From assembly GCA_009809945.1 (NCBI GenBank), contig WTPW01000404.1, positions 311,171-375,170 of the forward strand: 64,000 nucleotides of DNA. The letters run 5' to 3'. This stretch comes from Gigaspora margarita. Its lineage: Eukaryota > Glomeromycota > Glomeromycetes > Diversisporales > Gigasporaceae. Positions 46,691-58,982 of this stretch are shown one piece after another; the stretch's first letter is position 1; every line of letters begins with the position of its first letter. The translations under genes were made by a program, and so were the position numbers. The notes below the pieces were generated by a model. That model was given only the letters and a program-made list of their open reading frames with translations, ran no database searches and was not told the origin of the DNA.

Positions 46691-47429
46691 AATAAATATA
46701 GATTAAATTTGTAAAAAAAGTTTTATATGTGCTAATATTGAAAATTTTGGTTTTTCTTATAAACCACTTTTTTTTACTAAAATATCTATCTTTTTATTTT
46801 AGAAAAAGTTGTTCAGAATAAAATTTTATATTATAAAATATGCTAATTTATATTTTATACTTTATTTGTCATTAATAGTCAAGAGACATGTCCAACTAAG
46901 TGCAATTACTTATAGAACAAATGAGTTGACTAGGACCCTGAAATATATATAGATAGGTAAGGTGACTTGTAAATTTTTTATTAATTGCTGTACACATGAC
47001 TTTTTTATAAGATCAGTATGCAAAATTTATCTCTTACAATAAAAAAATTAAAAAAATATGCAAATAAAATTCTAATCTTAATTATAGTATAAAATTTTAT
47101 ATAAGCTATAGTGATGATTTTTAGTAGTACATTAAGAGAGTTTTTTTAGTACAACTCTGTGCAAATTTCTAAAAAACAATTATTAAAAATTAATGCAAAT
47201 CTGTGACCCTGATAGTGATCATTGAAGAAATTTTTTTAATTTTCTGCAACAATTAACAATTCAAATAATCTGTGCAGATTGTTAAATTTTCAAATACATT
47301 CAAATATTCATACATTTTTAATAATGTAATTTATTACAAATATATAATATTAGTCAATTATAAATTTTACTAAAATAATAAAAAATAATATATATTTTTA
47401 TTAAAAAATAAACTACAAAACATATTATA

Positions 47430-47630
47430 AGAGATGCCACAAATTGCCTTAGAGACACCATACAACACCATAAAAATACCACATAAATGCCAAAAAGACA
47501 CCACTGCACATCACTCAAATACTATAGAAATACCACTACACAAACACTGTAGAGACACTGTACAAAAACCATACAGACTCCATACAAACTGCCATGGAAA
47601 CACCAAACAACTGCTGTAGGGACACCGTCC
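47430..47630. repeat. Degenerate ~20-bp tandem repeat (ACCATACAA / GAGACACC)
   Basis: Repeated short phrases such as AGAGACACCATACAACACCA, AGACACCACTGCACATCACT and CACTGTAGAGACACTGTACA. The short frames on either strand are repeat artefacts. Confidence 0.6.
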
Positions 47631-48832
47631 TTTTATCTAAACATCTAATTCTAACTCTATAGCTAACTTTTCTATCTACTAAATCCCAACAATATACAAA
47701 TAAAATGATGAACATTAACATGCCAGCAATGAAAAAGCTCTAGGTAATGCACTGATAGCAAAAAAGACTCTGATACCAATGACAAAAAAAACTCTAAAAA
47801 ACATAAATAGATGAAACTAATGAATAAATAAAAATAAATTAAAAATCCCCGTAATAACCATCTAAAAAATCTCTGCTCAGATATTAATAAACTTTTACCT
47901 ACTCTTACAGATTTCTACTAATTCGAAAAAGAAAAGCATTAGCAGCTGCTTTACAAGTTTGCTTTTTTGACTTGGAGGCATTCTAATAAGAGAAAGTTCA
48001 AATAAAAAGATATATATATTTAAATAAAAAACAAGACAAGAAAAAATATACTTATTTTACAGATTAGTATGATCTGAATCTCCAGATTTGAAGGAGAAAA
48101 AGCATTATATATAAACTCTGAGACACCAACAAAAGAAAGGACGATACTAATGATAAGAGAAGATATTCTGAAACTAAAAAAAAAGAACAAGAATAAATTA
48201 ATTAATAAAAAAAATTAAGTAACAAAAAAAAAATCAAATTACTTGTCTTAAATTACTTTTATGTAATCTAATCATTGCTTATTATAAATAAATTATAATA
48301 AATAGTATTTAATAATAAAATAAATAAATAAGATATTAAAAAACTGAAAAAAAGCAATTAAATAAAAAAATGATAAAATTTAAAATAAATAATAGAAAAA
48401 AAATAAATAATAAAAAAAAATTTTTTTAAAAAAATATATAGATTAAAAGAAAACCAATAAATTAAAAGAAATTCGAAAAAAAATATTAAAAAACATTAAA
48501 ATAAAACAAATAATTAAAATTAAAAAAATAATGTTAAAAAAGTTTAAAAATAAATAAATAAAAAAAACAGTAAAAATTTTAAAAAAATAAATAAAAAAAT
48601 TTTAAATAAAAAAATAAATAATATAAAAAAATTTAAAAAAAAATAATTGAAAAATAAAAAAAATTAAAAAAATAAATAAATAAAAAAAATAAGAATAAAA
48701 AAAAATCAAATAAAAAAATCAAATAAAATAAAAAAAAATTCAAAATAAATAAAGTAAAAAATAAAATAAAAAAATAAAAAAAGATAAAAAATAAAAATAA
48801 AAAAAAATAAAATAAAATAAGTAAAAAAAAAA

Positions 48833-50216
48833 GAGAATAACTACACTTAACTGGGGGGAAATTACTGGTTATACAACAGGATCTATATATACATATTTGC
48901 ACAACAGATCTACATGTTACGTATTTTTGTTTTTTTTGTTGTATTGTTTTTTTTTATAATACTAATCTTTTTCTTTTTCTTGTCTTGGATATCTCACTCT
49001 GGTTTGTCGTCGTTGGTGTCATCATTGTTGTCGTAGTAATTGGTGTTTTAGTTGTAGTTGTGTTTTTCACTGTTATTTAGTTCATCATTTTTAGGTGTCG
49101 TCATTCTTCGGTGTCGTCGTTTTCGGTATCGCTATTTGTTGGACTTCATTTAGCTTAGGACAGTGAAATTTTAGTTGAAGCCACAACGTTACTTGTATCT
49201 TGGCACCTTCATCTTTTCAATGTTGTTGTTATTTTCACGTTGTCATTATTGTTCTAATTGCTTGTTTTTTTTTATTCAGGTTCTGGTGTTATACTGGCTT
49301 GTGCTTGTGGATGTCTTTGCTATAAGTCAACGTTAAGGCCTCAAGGTTAGAGTCAGCTAGATTTGTGCTTAATTCTGGGAGGGGTATATGATGGTTGTTA
49401 CCGATTTCTTGTAAGAAAAGTGGTACAGGTTGGTGTTGGGAATGCTCGAAATGACACAGATCTTGTAGCACACATAGAAACGTTTAATGAAAAGGCATGG
49501 TAAAAATCACGGCAAAGAGTATTATGTAATATCACATCATTTGGAATAGCGCATTCAGATGACATTTATGTGTACATTACAGACATCTTGTATTATGTGT
49601 TGGGTCGTTTCGTGGAGAGCGAATGGTCAGTAAAGGATTTTTTTTAAAAAAAGCAATATTCCATGATTACGCTAATGAAGCGTCTTAAAAAAATTCCTTA
49701 CAAAATTTTGCTTCATATGCAGTTAGCTTGTTGATTACTTATGTAAATTTATGTTTTAATAGCTAATCCACATCATTATCGTGGTGGCACATAAATTCAT
49801 GTTTATTACCCATGCCAAATCCCGTGCTGATTTGACTAGCAAAACGTGAGCCATTTATACAGATTAAAGCCGTATATTAGGGTTAGAATGGGATAGTAGC
49901 GAAGTTTGGGTTAGATAGTAGTATGAATTTGGGTTAGAATAGAACAGAATTAGTAAGGAGAGCTAAAGGGTTAAGGTTAGGGTTAGGCTAATATTAGGTG
50001 AAGGGATGGGGTTAGGGCAAGGATAGTGTGGGATTAGGGTTATGCTAGTATTAAATAAAAGGGTGGATTAATATATTTTAAAAGGGGCTTTGTATATTAT
50101 GTAAATAAATATGAAATAAATTTATATTAATATGTAATATAAATAAAAATAAATATTATTGGTCGATTTGGTCTTGTATAACTAGTAATTTCACCTGGTT
50201 AAGATTAGCAATTCTC
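48833..50216. mobile_element. MULE-like non-autonomous element, copy B
   Basis: The left end GAGAATAACTACACTTAACT then GGGGGGAAATTACTGGTTAT and the right end (minus strand GAGAATTGCTAATCTTAACC then AGGTGAAATTACTAGTTATA) match copy A at 3539-6756. It is flanked by nine or more A residues on both sides, compatible with a 9-base duplication in the poly-A tract. It shares with A the GT-rich block, the phrase AGGCCTCAAGGTTAG and TTCTGGGAGGGGT, and a TTAGGGTTAGG tract (49974-50010). A truncated CCCTGTAAG-family fragment is nested at about 49407-49850. Confidence 0.83.
49407..49850. mobile_element. CCCTGTAAG-family fragment nested in copy B
   Basis: CTTGTAAGAAAAGTGGTACA through TTTCGTGGAGAGCGAA and CATATGCAGTTAGCTTGTT matches the element at 24971-26599 in the same orientation, but lacks its hAT insertion and its last ~130 bases. 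The right end is not recognisable, so the copy is truncated there. Confidence 0.65.
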
Positions 50217-51644
50217 AAAAAAAAATTAAAAAATAATATTAAAAAAAAATTCAAAAAAAATCAAAAAAAAAAATATTGAAAAAAAAATATTGAAAAAAAT
50301 AAAAAATAAGAAAAATTTTTAAAATAAAAAAATGTTAAAAAAAATAAGAATAAAAAAAATAAAAAATAAAAAAAATAAAAAAATAAAAACTATAATAAAA
50401 AAATTAAAAAAAAGCTATTAAATAAAAAAAATAATAAACAAAAAAAACATTAAAAATTTTAAAAAAAATTTATATTTTACATGTTTGTTTTTAATATTTT
50501 TGTTTATTTTAGTTTTTTTATTTATTCTATTTATTTTTTTATTTTAAATCATTTTATAAATTATTATTAAATATATATGTATATTTTATTTTACTTTTTA
50601 TTTTTTAGTTTTTTTTTTATTTATTTTAATCAATTTATACAAGTCTTGATCAAAAAGATTTGACTATTGAGCATATGCATATAGTGTTCTGACCTGGGTA
50701 AATATCACTCGGGTCACCCGCGGGTGGGCGGGTGACTGATTGAATTATGGCCACCCAGGTGGTCAAACCGTGGATTACCCACGGGTTACCCATGGGTTAC
50801 CTGCAGGTCACCCGTGGGTCAACCTGTGGATCACTCATGGGTCAACCACTAGTAAACCCATGGGCCACTCACATTGGTTAGAAAAAAAAAAGAATTAACA
50901 TTTATGTACCCTAAAGGTATATTAAATTTTTTTATACTCACACTCCTGTGTAACCAACACAGAATATATAAACAATGATTATTGATAATCATTGTTTTTT
51001 ATTCTTGTAGGTATCGTCATTGCTGAAGTCACCAGTTTTGGAGTCATTCCGTATTATCGTGTAATTGGAGCCTTGGTGGAAACGTAGTTTTTGGTATCGT
51101 CATTTGGGTGGTTTGAATTATAGCTTTTGCTCATAATTTCATTATTCTAGGTTCATCATTTTTGGTATTACTGTGGATTTTGTCGCTTGGTGCCATTGCT
51201 TTACTGGAGTCTTTTTCAACATAATTTCAATTGTTCAAGGTTTTTCTATTTATGGTATTCTAGTGGATGTGGATTTTGCGTTTGTGGTTTCTGTACCATC
51301 AGGCTAATAAAGTCGATATAAATTTTGTCATTGTCCAGGTAATCTTCTCAATGTGAAGCTTATTATTTATAGGTTGGTGTGGCATTGTTTATGAATGCAC
51401 TTGCAAGAACTTTACACTAGCTTTTTCAGATCTTAATAGTAACAAGCTTGGGTTAGAAGAAAGAAAAGTGTTAGCAAATACACTTTGGTAGAACACTATG
51501 TGGGCCATTTTTAGGTTAGGATGAAGAAACACACTTTGAAAGAAGAAGTGTTAGTTGACATATCGATGACTTAGATCAAATGGTGAAAAGCATTAGCGGA
51601 TCAGTTTGCAAGAACACTACACTGGCTTCTTTAGATTTTAGATA

Positions 51645-51840
51645 AAATAATTTATAGCTGTTTTATAATTCTGGAATTTCTGGCAAAAATTTGACTGCTG
51701 AATATTTGCTGATTCAATAAGTTTGTGATTTTAGTAATAATTACTGTCGATTCAGAACTTATCGAATCAGCAAATATTCAGTCAGTCAATTTTTTGTCAG
51801 ATGTCCAAGAATTTATAGAATTTATAAAAACAGTTGTAAC
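51645..51840. repeat. Hairpin within the hAT-type element
   Basis: The left arm GACTGCTGAATATTTGCTGA then TTCAATAAGTT pairs with AACTTATCGAATCAGCAAAT then ATTCAGTCAGTC. An outer layer (TTCTGGAATTTCTGG with CCAAGAATTTATAGAA) is weaker. Confidence 0.7.
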
Positions 51841-52214
51841 TGCAAATTATCGTATGCAAGATCTTTTACGATAGAGATTAACTAACTGGGATTTATTTTG
51901 TGAAAAATTATTAGAAGAGTTTAGAGTCAGATTTGAATCGGGACTTAATTAATTGTGTTTTAGTAAGAAACTAGATTTAGAGTCAAATCATATTTTGGAT
52001 TAGTATTAGGCTTAGGGTTAGAAATAGAAAAACAGGTTTTGGTTTAGAGTTAGAAATAGGTAAAACAGGATTGGATTGGGTCTAGAGTTAAGGATTGAGT
52101 TTAGATTTAGAATGGGTAAAGCAGATTTTGAGTTAAATTTTGTATTATTGGTATTTAAGTTAATAATAATATGATTTATATAATACAGTATTAATAAAAT
52201 AAATAATTTATTAA

Positions 52215-52760
52215 ATATTATCATGGATGATCGTGAAATCAGATGATGGTGAAATCCACATGATCTTCATATTCATCAGATTTCCTAAAATTTCCAAAAA
52301 TTGTGTAAACAATCGATCTAATCGATCTACACTACATAATTAAAACAATTGAATGCTATAACCGGGGGGCTAATTCAATATTGCCTATATGCTGCATAAA
52401 TCGCATTCTAGATATCTATATATAAAAAACCTTCTGACTGTATCAAAAAGGTGACCCTAACCCTAACCCTAAACACGAGGCAAAATTTTTTTTGTTAGTG
52501 GTTTTATAGACTTTTTTTTGCCTCGTGGTTAGGATTAGGGTTAGGTAGCCTTTTTGATACAGTTAGAAGGTCTTTTATATATAGATATCAAGAATGCGAT
52601 TTATGCAGCATATAAGCATACTGATGGTTATAGCATTCGATTGTTTTGATTACATATATAGATTGATTAGATTGATTGTTTGTATGATTTTTGGAAATTT
52701 TATGAAATCTGATGAATATATAGATTATGTGGACTTCACCATCATCCGATTTTACGATCA
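52215..52760. repeat. Foldback with telomere-type repeats beside its centre
   Basis: Arms of roughly 250 bases pair almost throughout: GATGATCGTGAAATCAGATG with the complement near 52737-52757, and GCATAAATCGCATTCTAGAT with ATCAAGAATGCGATTTATGC. Next to the loop the left arm carries CCCTAACCCTAACCCTAA (52452-52471) and the right arm GATTAGGGTTAGG, both flanked by CACGAGGCAAAA / TTTTGCCTCGTG. This is a telomere-like tract caught inside a palindrome, not a chromosome end. Confidence 0.8.
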
Positions 52761-53394
52761 TTTGCAGCAAATATTAATAGTGTGGTTATATGTACAGTAC
52801 CTTTGGGTACATGTATATAATCCTTTTTTTAAAAAATTTTTATTAAACTGCCCACCCGCAGGTAACCCGTAGCAAAATTTTTTCTATTACCTAGTGTTCA
52901 CCCAGGTAACCCACTCGCGGGTGACCCGTAGCAGAATTTTTTTATTATCTAGTATTCACCTGGGTCACCTGGGTGATCCACCCACGGGTGACCCGAGTTG
53001 GGATTTTTGTGATGGGTCAGAACACTATATGCATGGTAACTATTTTTGTAATGTACATATATACAATAGTAAAAATAATTCTGGTTTAGGAAATAAGAGC
53101 TATGGATTTGTTGTTTTCTTAGGGAGTAGCTTATTTTTAAAATAAAAATTTTGTTTTAAAAAAAAGAGAGATAGCTTATTTTTGGAAATTACAATATTGT
53201 TATTTCCAAATTTATGCTAAAAATATGCAAATTAAACTTTTACATATAGAATATTAATATAGAAATAAGCAATTTTAAAATTTAACCTTTAATAATTTTT
53301 TTAAAAAATATGCAAATATAAATCTTACTTCATTTAATTTGTCTATAATAGTGATGCATTTTCTGATCTAACCTATCTATGTATATTTTGGGGT

Positions 53395-54265
53395 CCTGTT
53401 GACTTACCTAATTTTATATATAAATTTATGCAAAAAATTATTTAAATTAAATTTATTTAAAAGTATACATATAAAAGTCTTTTTAAATTTTAAATATATA
53501 TTCTTTGGCATTTAATACTTTTTTGTTTAAAGTTATACTTCTTAATTTTAAGCAGGAGGCTAAAAATCTTTTACTAAAGTTGACCAATTCTTTACTATAT
53601 TCTTTAAATCAAATGAGTAACTCTATATAATAATATAATTGGCCAAAAGAATCTTTTAAAAATATGAAAGATGCTATTAAGTAAAGGCTAATTAAAGGAT
53701 AAAGAGGAGGTTCTTCTCATTTTAATGGTGTTAAATTATCAAAATTGGCTTGGTAGAACCCAAGATACTTGGGATCAAAGAATAGAATATAAGGATCTAC
53801 AAATTTACTATTACACAAAGTACAATACATAACAGTAAATTTGCAGATCTTTATGTTTTCTTTTTTGATCCCAAGTATCTTTGGTTCCACCAAGCCAATT
53901 TTGATGATTTAACTACCATTAGAATCAGAAAAATCTCCTTTTTAACTTTCAATTAGGGCACAAAATGCCTTTACTTAATAGCATTTTTTATATTTTCAAA
54001 AGATTGTTTGATCAATCATATTATTATATAAGGTGAGTTACTCATTTGATTTAAAGAACATAGAGATAGTAAAGAATTGGTTAACTTTAGTGGAATATTT
54101 TTAGCCCCCTGTTTAAAATTAAGAACTAAAACTTTGAACAAAATAGTATTAAATGCCAAAGATTATATAATTAAAATTTTATATGTATACTTTTAAATAA
54201 ATTCAATTTAAATAATTTTTTTGTATAAATTTATATATAAAATTAGGTGAGTTAACTCATTTGAT
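53395..54265. repeat. Large palindrome, arms of about 430 bp
   Basis: Nearly continuous pairing around a centre near 53830: GACTTACCTAATTTTATATA with TATATAAAATTAGGTGAGTT, TCTTTAAATCAAATGAGTAA with its complement at 54020-54055, and TTGGCTTGGTAGAACCCAAG with CTTTGGTTCCACCAAGCCAA. No coding capacity, no clear duplication at its ends. Part of it is related to the 40.5-41.3 kb foldbacks only in plan. Confidence 0.8.
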
Positions 54266-54401
54266 CTTATTTTAAGCCAGTACATATGAACATGCCCCTT
54301 GACTATTAAGTAAAGTTTTTAATTTTTAAAAAATAAAATTTTTTGTCTACAAAATCATGCAATTTAATTGATTAGAATCATGAGATATAATATATTGCAG
54401 T

Positions 54402-55053
54402 TAGGGATCTTAGTGGATTGGGTTAGATTAGATTTGGGCCTGACTTAGGTTAGACCCACTTGGGTCAAAATCTGATTTGGGTCTAACCAGCTCATATCAA
54501 ACCTGATCTGGGTCTGCTTACCTTATGTCTAACCTGACCTGGATTTGACCAAATCCAACTTGAATTGAACCTGGGTTAATAATAGTTGCTACATAGTAAA
54601 GTCTAACTTTTACCATATAAATTGATAATAACTGCTTAAGTAAACTTGTTTAGAAGATTAAAATGCAGATATGCTAAATTTTTATTCAAATCGAAAAAAA
54701 TTTATTATTTGACTTTTAATTTTTACTTTCAACAAAAAAACAAATATCTTTTTAAAAAATATGTTTGATGAATATAAAAATTAAAAGTCAAATAATAAAA
54801 ACTTCTTCAATTTGGCTAAAATATTATTGTATATGCATTTTGTCTCTCAAACAAGTTTACTTAAGCAGATTTTATTGATTTATATAGTAAAATTTTGACT
54901 TTACTATGTAATAACTACTTGTAATCATTATATATAATCTGATCAAGGTCTGACTTGACCTGGGTTTTCTCTGACCCGAGTCTAACTAACTTACATTTAA
55001 TCTACCTCAATCTGACCCAGGTTGGGTCAGACCTGACCTAGCTAAGACCTCTA
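54402..55053. mobile_element. Old inverted-repeat element with GACCTGGGT motifs
   Basis: The left end TAGGGATCTTAG and right end (minus strand TAGAGGTCTTAG) look hAT-like. Subterminal regions repeat ACCTGGGT / GGGTCAGA motifs on both strands, and the middle is a ~350-base foldback (TTACTATGTA / TACATAGTAA; AAACTTGTTTA; TTATTATTTGACTTTTAAT). The flanking 8 bases do not match, so age or truncation has hidden the duplication. Confidence 0.6.
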
Positions 55054-55379
55054 GTCACAGGTGCGACAAATTTAGATTCTTTTTTATTTATATATACTAT
55101 CTGCTATATATTTTATTAACTCTATACAAAAATTAGCTTTACAAAAAATACTACTCTTTTAAAAATATATAAAATGCAAACTAATTAACAATTTTGTTAT
55201 TTATGTCCTAAAGAATAAAACTTGTGGCCTGAATTTTAATTTAAAGCTAAACTAGTAGAGCAGTAGCCTTTTAAAATTTAAAACTTTATTAATAAATTGT
55301 AAAAATGTGAACAGATATGTTTTTAATTTAAGCCAATCAGAATGCACTATTAAGATCACTTGATTCAGGTTTCAGTCTA

Positions 55380-55590
55380 GCAAAAAAATTTCTCTTAAAA
55401 AAAAAATTTTCTTTCAAAAAAAATTTACTCTCTCAAAAAAAAAAAAAAGCACTCTTTAAAAAAACTATTTAAAAAATATTATAAATACTTTTTCTAAAAA
55501 AATAAATGCTCTGTTTATAAAAGAATATAAACTTTACTCAACAAAAAAAATATTCTTGCTCTCTAAAAAAAAAAAAAAAAAATTGTTCCA
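55380..55590. repeat. A-rich tract with repeated TCTCTCAAAAAAAA phrases
   Basis: Several degenerate copies of ACTCTYTAAAAAAA-type units separated by A-runs. Low complexity, no gene. The surrounding 55054-56385 has no gene; the small minus-strand frame at 55890-56078 is unsupported. Confidence 0.6.
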
Positions 55591-57071
55591 TCTAATTGGC
55601 TTACCCCATATTACATAATCTTAGGGTGTCCAGGATTATGCAATGTGAAATTATGTATATAATTTACTATTTTTTGCATTGTATATGCTTCACATAATTA
55701 AGAAAAAAGCATAAAGGCACATAAGTGAGATATGATTGGTAGAAGAATATGTTTAAATAAAGTGTAAATCCTGAAAACTTCTGCAAAAAAGTTCAAAATA
55801 TTCAAAAAGTTGGCATAATTGACAAATTCTAATTAAGAAATGCATAATTCGCATCTATTATATAATTGACCTTGGTGAAATTGCATAATTTATCCAATTG
55901 CATCACATAATTCTGGACACTCTACATGATCTGCAAAAAAGGTGAACAAAGTTACTTGATTCAGAGTTAAAGCTATTCGTACAATAGTAGTTATAGTATA
56001 TATTGCATATATAATAGATATAGTCCTATAAACTTGTAAAATTTCAAAAAGTATAAAAGCAGCAGATATGGCCCCCAAGTTCTTTATACTCTTTTGATAA
56101 TAAACTACAATTATCTACTATTTAAATTAAATACTTTTAATTATAGCCTCTTTTATAATTTTGCAATTGGTTTAAATCTTCTTTGTTAAGTTTTGTAAAA
56201 ATGCTTTTTTGACTTAGATATATTATAGTAACAATTGTGGTTATACAAAGTGTTCACTTTCTAAAATTGTTATAGTTACTACTATTTTTAAAAAAGTAAA
56301 TATAAGATAACAATATGAAAAATATATGGGAATAGATTAGCTATTTAAGCAAGCTCTAGTATTATATACTTAAACTTCAATACCTATGACTAATAATGCT
56401 GCCTAAAACTATATAGTTTCAAATTAACCAAAACTGGTATTACCAGTTTCAGTTATTACCATTATAGCTAAAACTTGCCTAAACTTAACTTAAACTTAAC
56501 TAAAAGTCTGAAACTCAGAAACTATACCAAAACTTCAAAATTTAATTAACCAAGAAAATCAAGAATTTAATGATTTGGTGTATATATTCTCAACAATCAT
56601 TTTTCTAAATAATCTTCTTTTCAACTTTCTAACAACCCTTTTTTAACATAACCATATATTTGTTCTTTGCACTACTACTTATCCAATAACCATTTTCTAA
56701 TAACAATTTCTTCCCTAATATAATCCTTTCCTATATTAATCTTTCTAATACAAACACTATTTTTTCTCAATTTACTACTATTTTCTAATACCAAGTTTCC
56801 TTAATATTACCTTTTTCTAATACTATCTTTTAATAAAATTAAAATTACTACTATAAAAAATTTTAATATCTAACAGCTAATTAAATTTCAAGATTAGGTG
56901 TAATATAACATGATCAGAAACATTCAAAACAAATATTTAGTTTGCCAAAAACAACTTAAAATTTAGTTTATAAAAGGGCCTTCTGTACTTTAGTAAAAAA
57001 TTTTCTTGCAAAATTTTGAAATATAAAGTTCTAAGCCAGTAATTTTGCTATTTTACTTATTTACACAACTA

Positions 57072-57386
57072 CCGTATATTCCTGAAAATAAGCTACTCCG
57101 AAAATAAGCTACCCCCCTGTTTTTTTTCAAAAATCTCAAAAAACGCATTAGCAGTTGCTACATATAAAACTTTTTTTTATACTAAGTAAACTTCAAAGTG
57201 GATTAAGTAAAGTTGTTCAGCGCTTCAAAATACACCTACAGTAAAGATTTGGTGTCATTTGAACAACTTTTTATTAGTACGTTTTTCAATTTTTTCAAAA
57301 ATGTCTATACGTTGAAAATAAGCTACCTCCCATTTTTTGTGTAATTTTTGGCCCAAAAAAGGTAGCTTATTTTCGGGAATATACAG
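57072..57386. mobile_element. TA-flanked MITE with GAAAATAAGCTACC ends
   Basis: Left CCGTATATTCCTGAAAATAA then GCTACTCCGAAAATAAGCTA; right (minus strand) CTGTATATTCCCGAAAATAA then GCTACC. TA on both sides (57070-57071, 57387-57388). It contains several CpG while its surroundings have almost none, suggesting a recent insertion. The 124-residue minus-strand frame at 57255-57629 begins inside it and is not a gene. Confidence 0.83.
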
Positions 57387-58275
57387 TAATACAAACCATA
57401 AAATAAACTTTGCTTTTGTAAATAAACTATGCATAAGATAAAAATTTAGTATTAGGGCCTTAATAATAGAGGCTATAGAGTTAAACTGATGCTTACTATA
57501 TATAAATTTTATTTCTATTAATTTTAATTTGTGTACTAAGATTAATTTAAACATTAGTTTTTGTATATTTTGCTTTTTACTTCTTTTACAAGTGTTTAGA
57601 TTTTTCATTGAAATAGTTAAAATTTGCACTCTCTGATTAGCTATTTTTTCTCTAAGAGTTTGTATTACTTGTACAAATAAGTAGCTATTGAACCAAAAAT
57701 TCTTTTAGCTAATCAAACTTTAAGATATAAGTTTAACTCAAAAACTAGTATGTATGTAAATTTTGAGTTATAAAATTTATATTGCATATAATCTTAAAAT
57801 TTAATTGACTAGCAAATCTTAGAATTTTTATTTTTATTAAATGATATATTTAATTATTTATTTTAATAGCATTTTTTTTATTAAATTTAAATTTACTAGA
57901 AAAATATTATTAGAAAATAATATTATAGAAATTAAAATAACTAAAGAAAAAGATTAAAGTATCAAGAAAGTGTTTGTATTAGTAAAATAGGACCTCAAAT
58001 ATAAATAGATAGGTTATGTTTATTATAAATTACTAAAAATAAAAAGATTTGTATAAAAATCTTAAAAATAAGCAAAAATTACTATAAATAGAAAAGACTT
58101 GTATAAAAAACTCTAAAAATAAGCAAACTAATATTTGATTTATCTATGTATTTTGGGGTTTTGGTGAAATAGTAAACAGTATTGGGAAGAAAGTAATTGT
58201 CAGATAAAAAAAGTTGTTGGAAAAAGAAAGTTGCTAGAAAAGGAAGTTTGTTATAAAAAGAAAGATTGTTAGAAA

Positions 58276-58982
58276 TAAGGATAGGAATCATATAGTTATT
58301 AGTCGATTAGTCGATAATTAGTTGACTAATTAACTAAATTTTTTCATAGTCAGTTGATCAATTAGTCGATTAGTCAATTAGTCGATTAGTCAATTAGTTA
58401 ACTAGTTAATTAGTCAATTAGTTGATTAGTCAATTAGTTGATTAGTCAATTAGTTGACTAGTTGATAAGTTGATTAGTCGACTAATTGATTAGTTGACTA
58501 ATCAATTAGTCAACTAATCAACTAGTTGATTAGTTGATTAATCAATTAGTTGATTAATTGATTAGTCAATTAGTCAATTAGTCAATTAGATTAATTATCT
58601 ATTTCATATTTTTATTATTATATTTCTGGTATTCATTTTTTTTTGTATATTTATTGACTAGCCAATTAATCAACTAATTGATTAATCAACTAATCGACTT
58701 ATCGATTAGTTGACTAATTGATTAGTTGACTAATTGACTAGTTAATTAGTTAATTAGTTAACTAATCAACTAATCGACCAGTTGATTAGTCAACTAATCA
58801 ACTAGTTAATTAGTTGACTAGTCGATTAGTCAACTAATTGATTAGTCAACTAATCAATTAATCAATTAGTTGACTAATCAATTAGTTGATTAATTGATTA
58901 ATCAATTTTTAGTCAGTTGACAACTAACAGTTTTAGTCGACTGACTAATCGACTAAAAATTTTTAACCAATTCCTATCCTTA
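58276..58982. mobile_element. hAT-type element made of TTAGTCGACTAATTGA repeats
   Basis: Ends TAAGGATAGGAAT / ATTCCTATCCTTA and an 8-base duplication GTTAGAAA / GTCAGAAA (58268-58275, 58983-58990; one mismatch). Almost the whole body is a run of about 70 short units drawn from TTAGTCAA, TTAGTTGA, TTAGTCGA and their complements, split by an AT-rich centre (58590-58655). The two halves are largely complementary. No coding capacity. Confidence 0.82.

Larger units (their letters stand above)
48160..50640. repeat. A-rich then T-rich simple sequence, split by MULE-like copy B
   Basis: From about 48160 to 48832 and 50217 to 50465 the plus strand is AAATAAAAAA-type simple sequence; from about 50466 to 50640 it switches to T-rich. 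The MULE-like element at 48833-50216 sits inside it. The 89-residue Phe/Leu-rich minus-strand frame at 48633-48902 comes from this tract and is not a gene. Confidence 0.8.
50682..53027. mobile_element. hAT-type element with GGGTCACCCGCGGGT repeats
   Basis: Ends TAGTGTTCTGACC / GGTCAGAACACTA and an 8-base duplication TATGCATA / TATGCATG (50674-50681, 53028-53035; one mismatch). Both subterminal regions are dense in GGGTCACCCG / CGGGTGACCC, each partly palindromic and rich in CpG. The interior holds a ~190-base hairpin (51645-51840) and a larger foldback with telomere-type repeats (52215-52760). Open frames inside do not resemble a transposase. Confidence 0.75.

Noticed and set aside
48633-48902. 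89-residue Phe/Leu-rich minus-strand frame resembling a membrane protein
   Set aside because: It is the complement of AAATAAAAAA simple sequence; composition alone produces the hydrophobic run.
52445-52545. CCCTAACCCTAA / TTAGGGTTAGG as a telomere
   Set aside because: Only about three repeats, in opposite orientations within a palindrome inside an element; sequence continues on both sides.
57255-57629. 124-residue minus-strand frame
   Set aside because: It starts inside the TA-flanked MITE at 57072-57386, runs into AT-rich repeat sequence and has no domain pattern.
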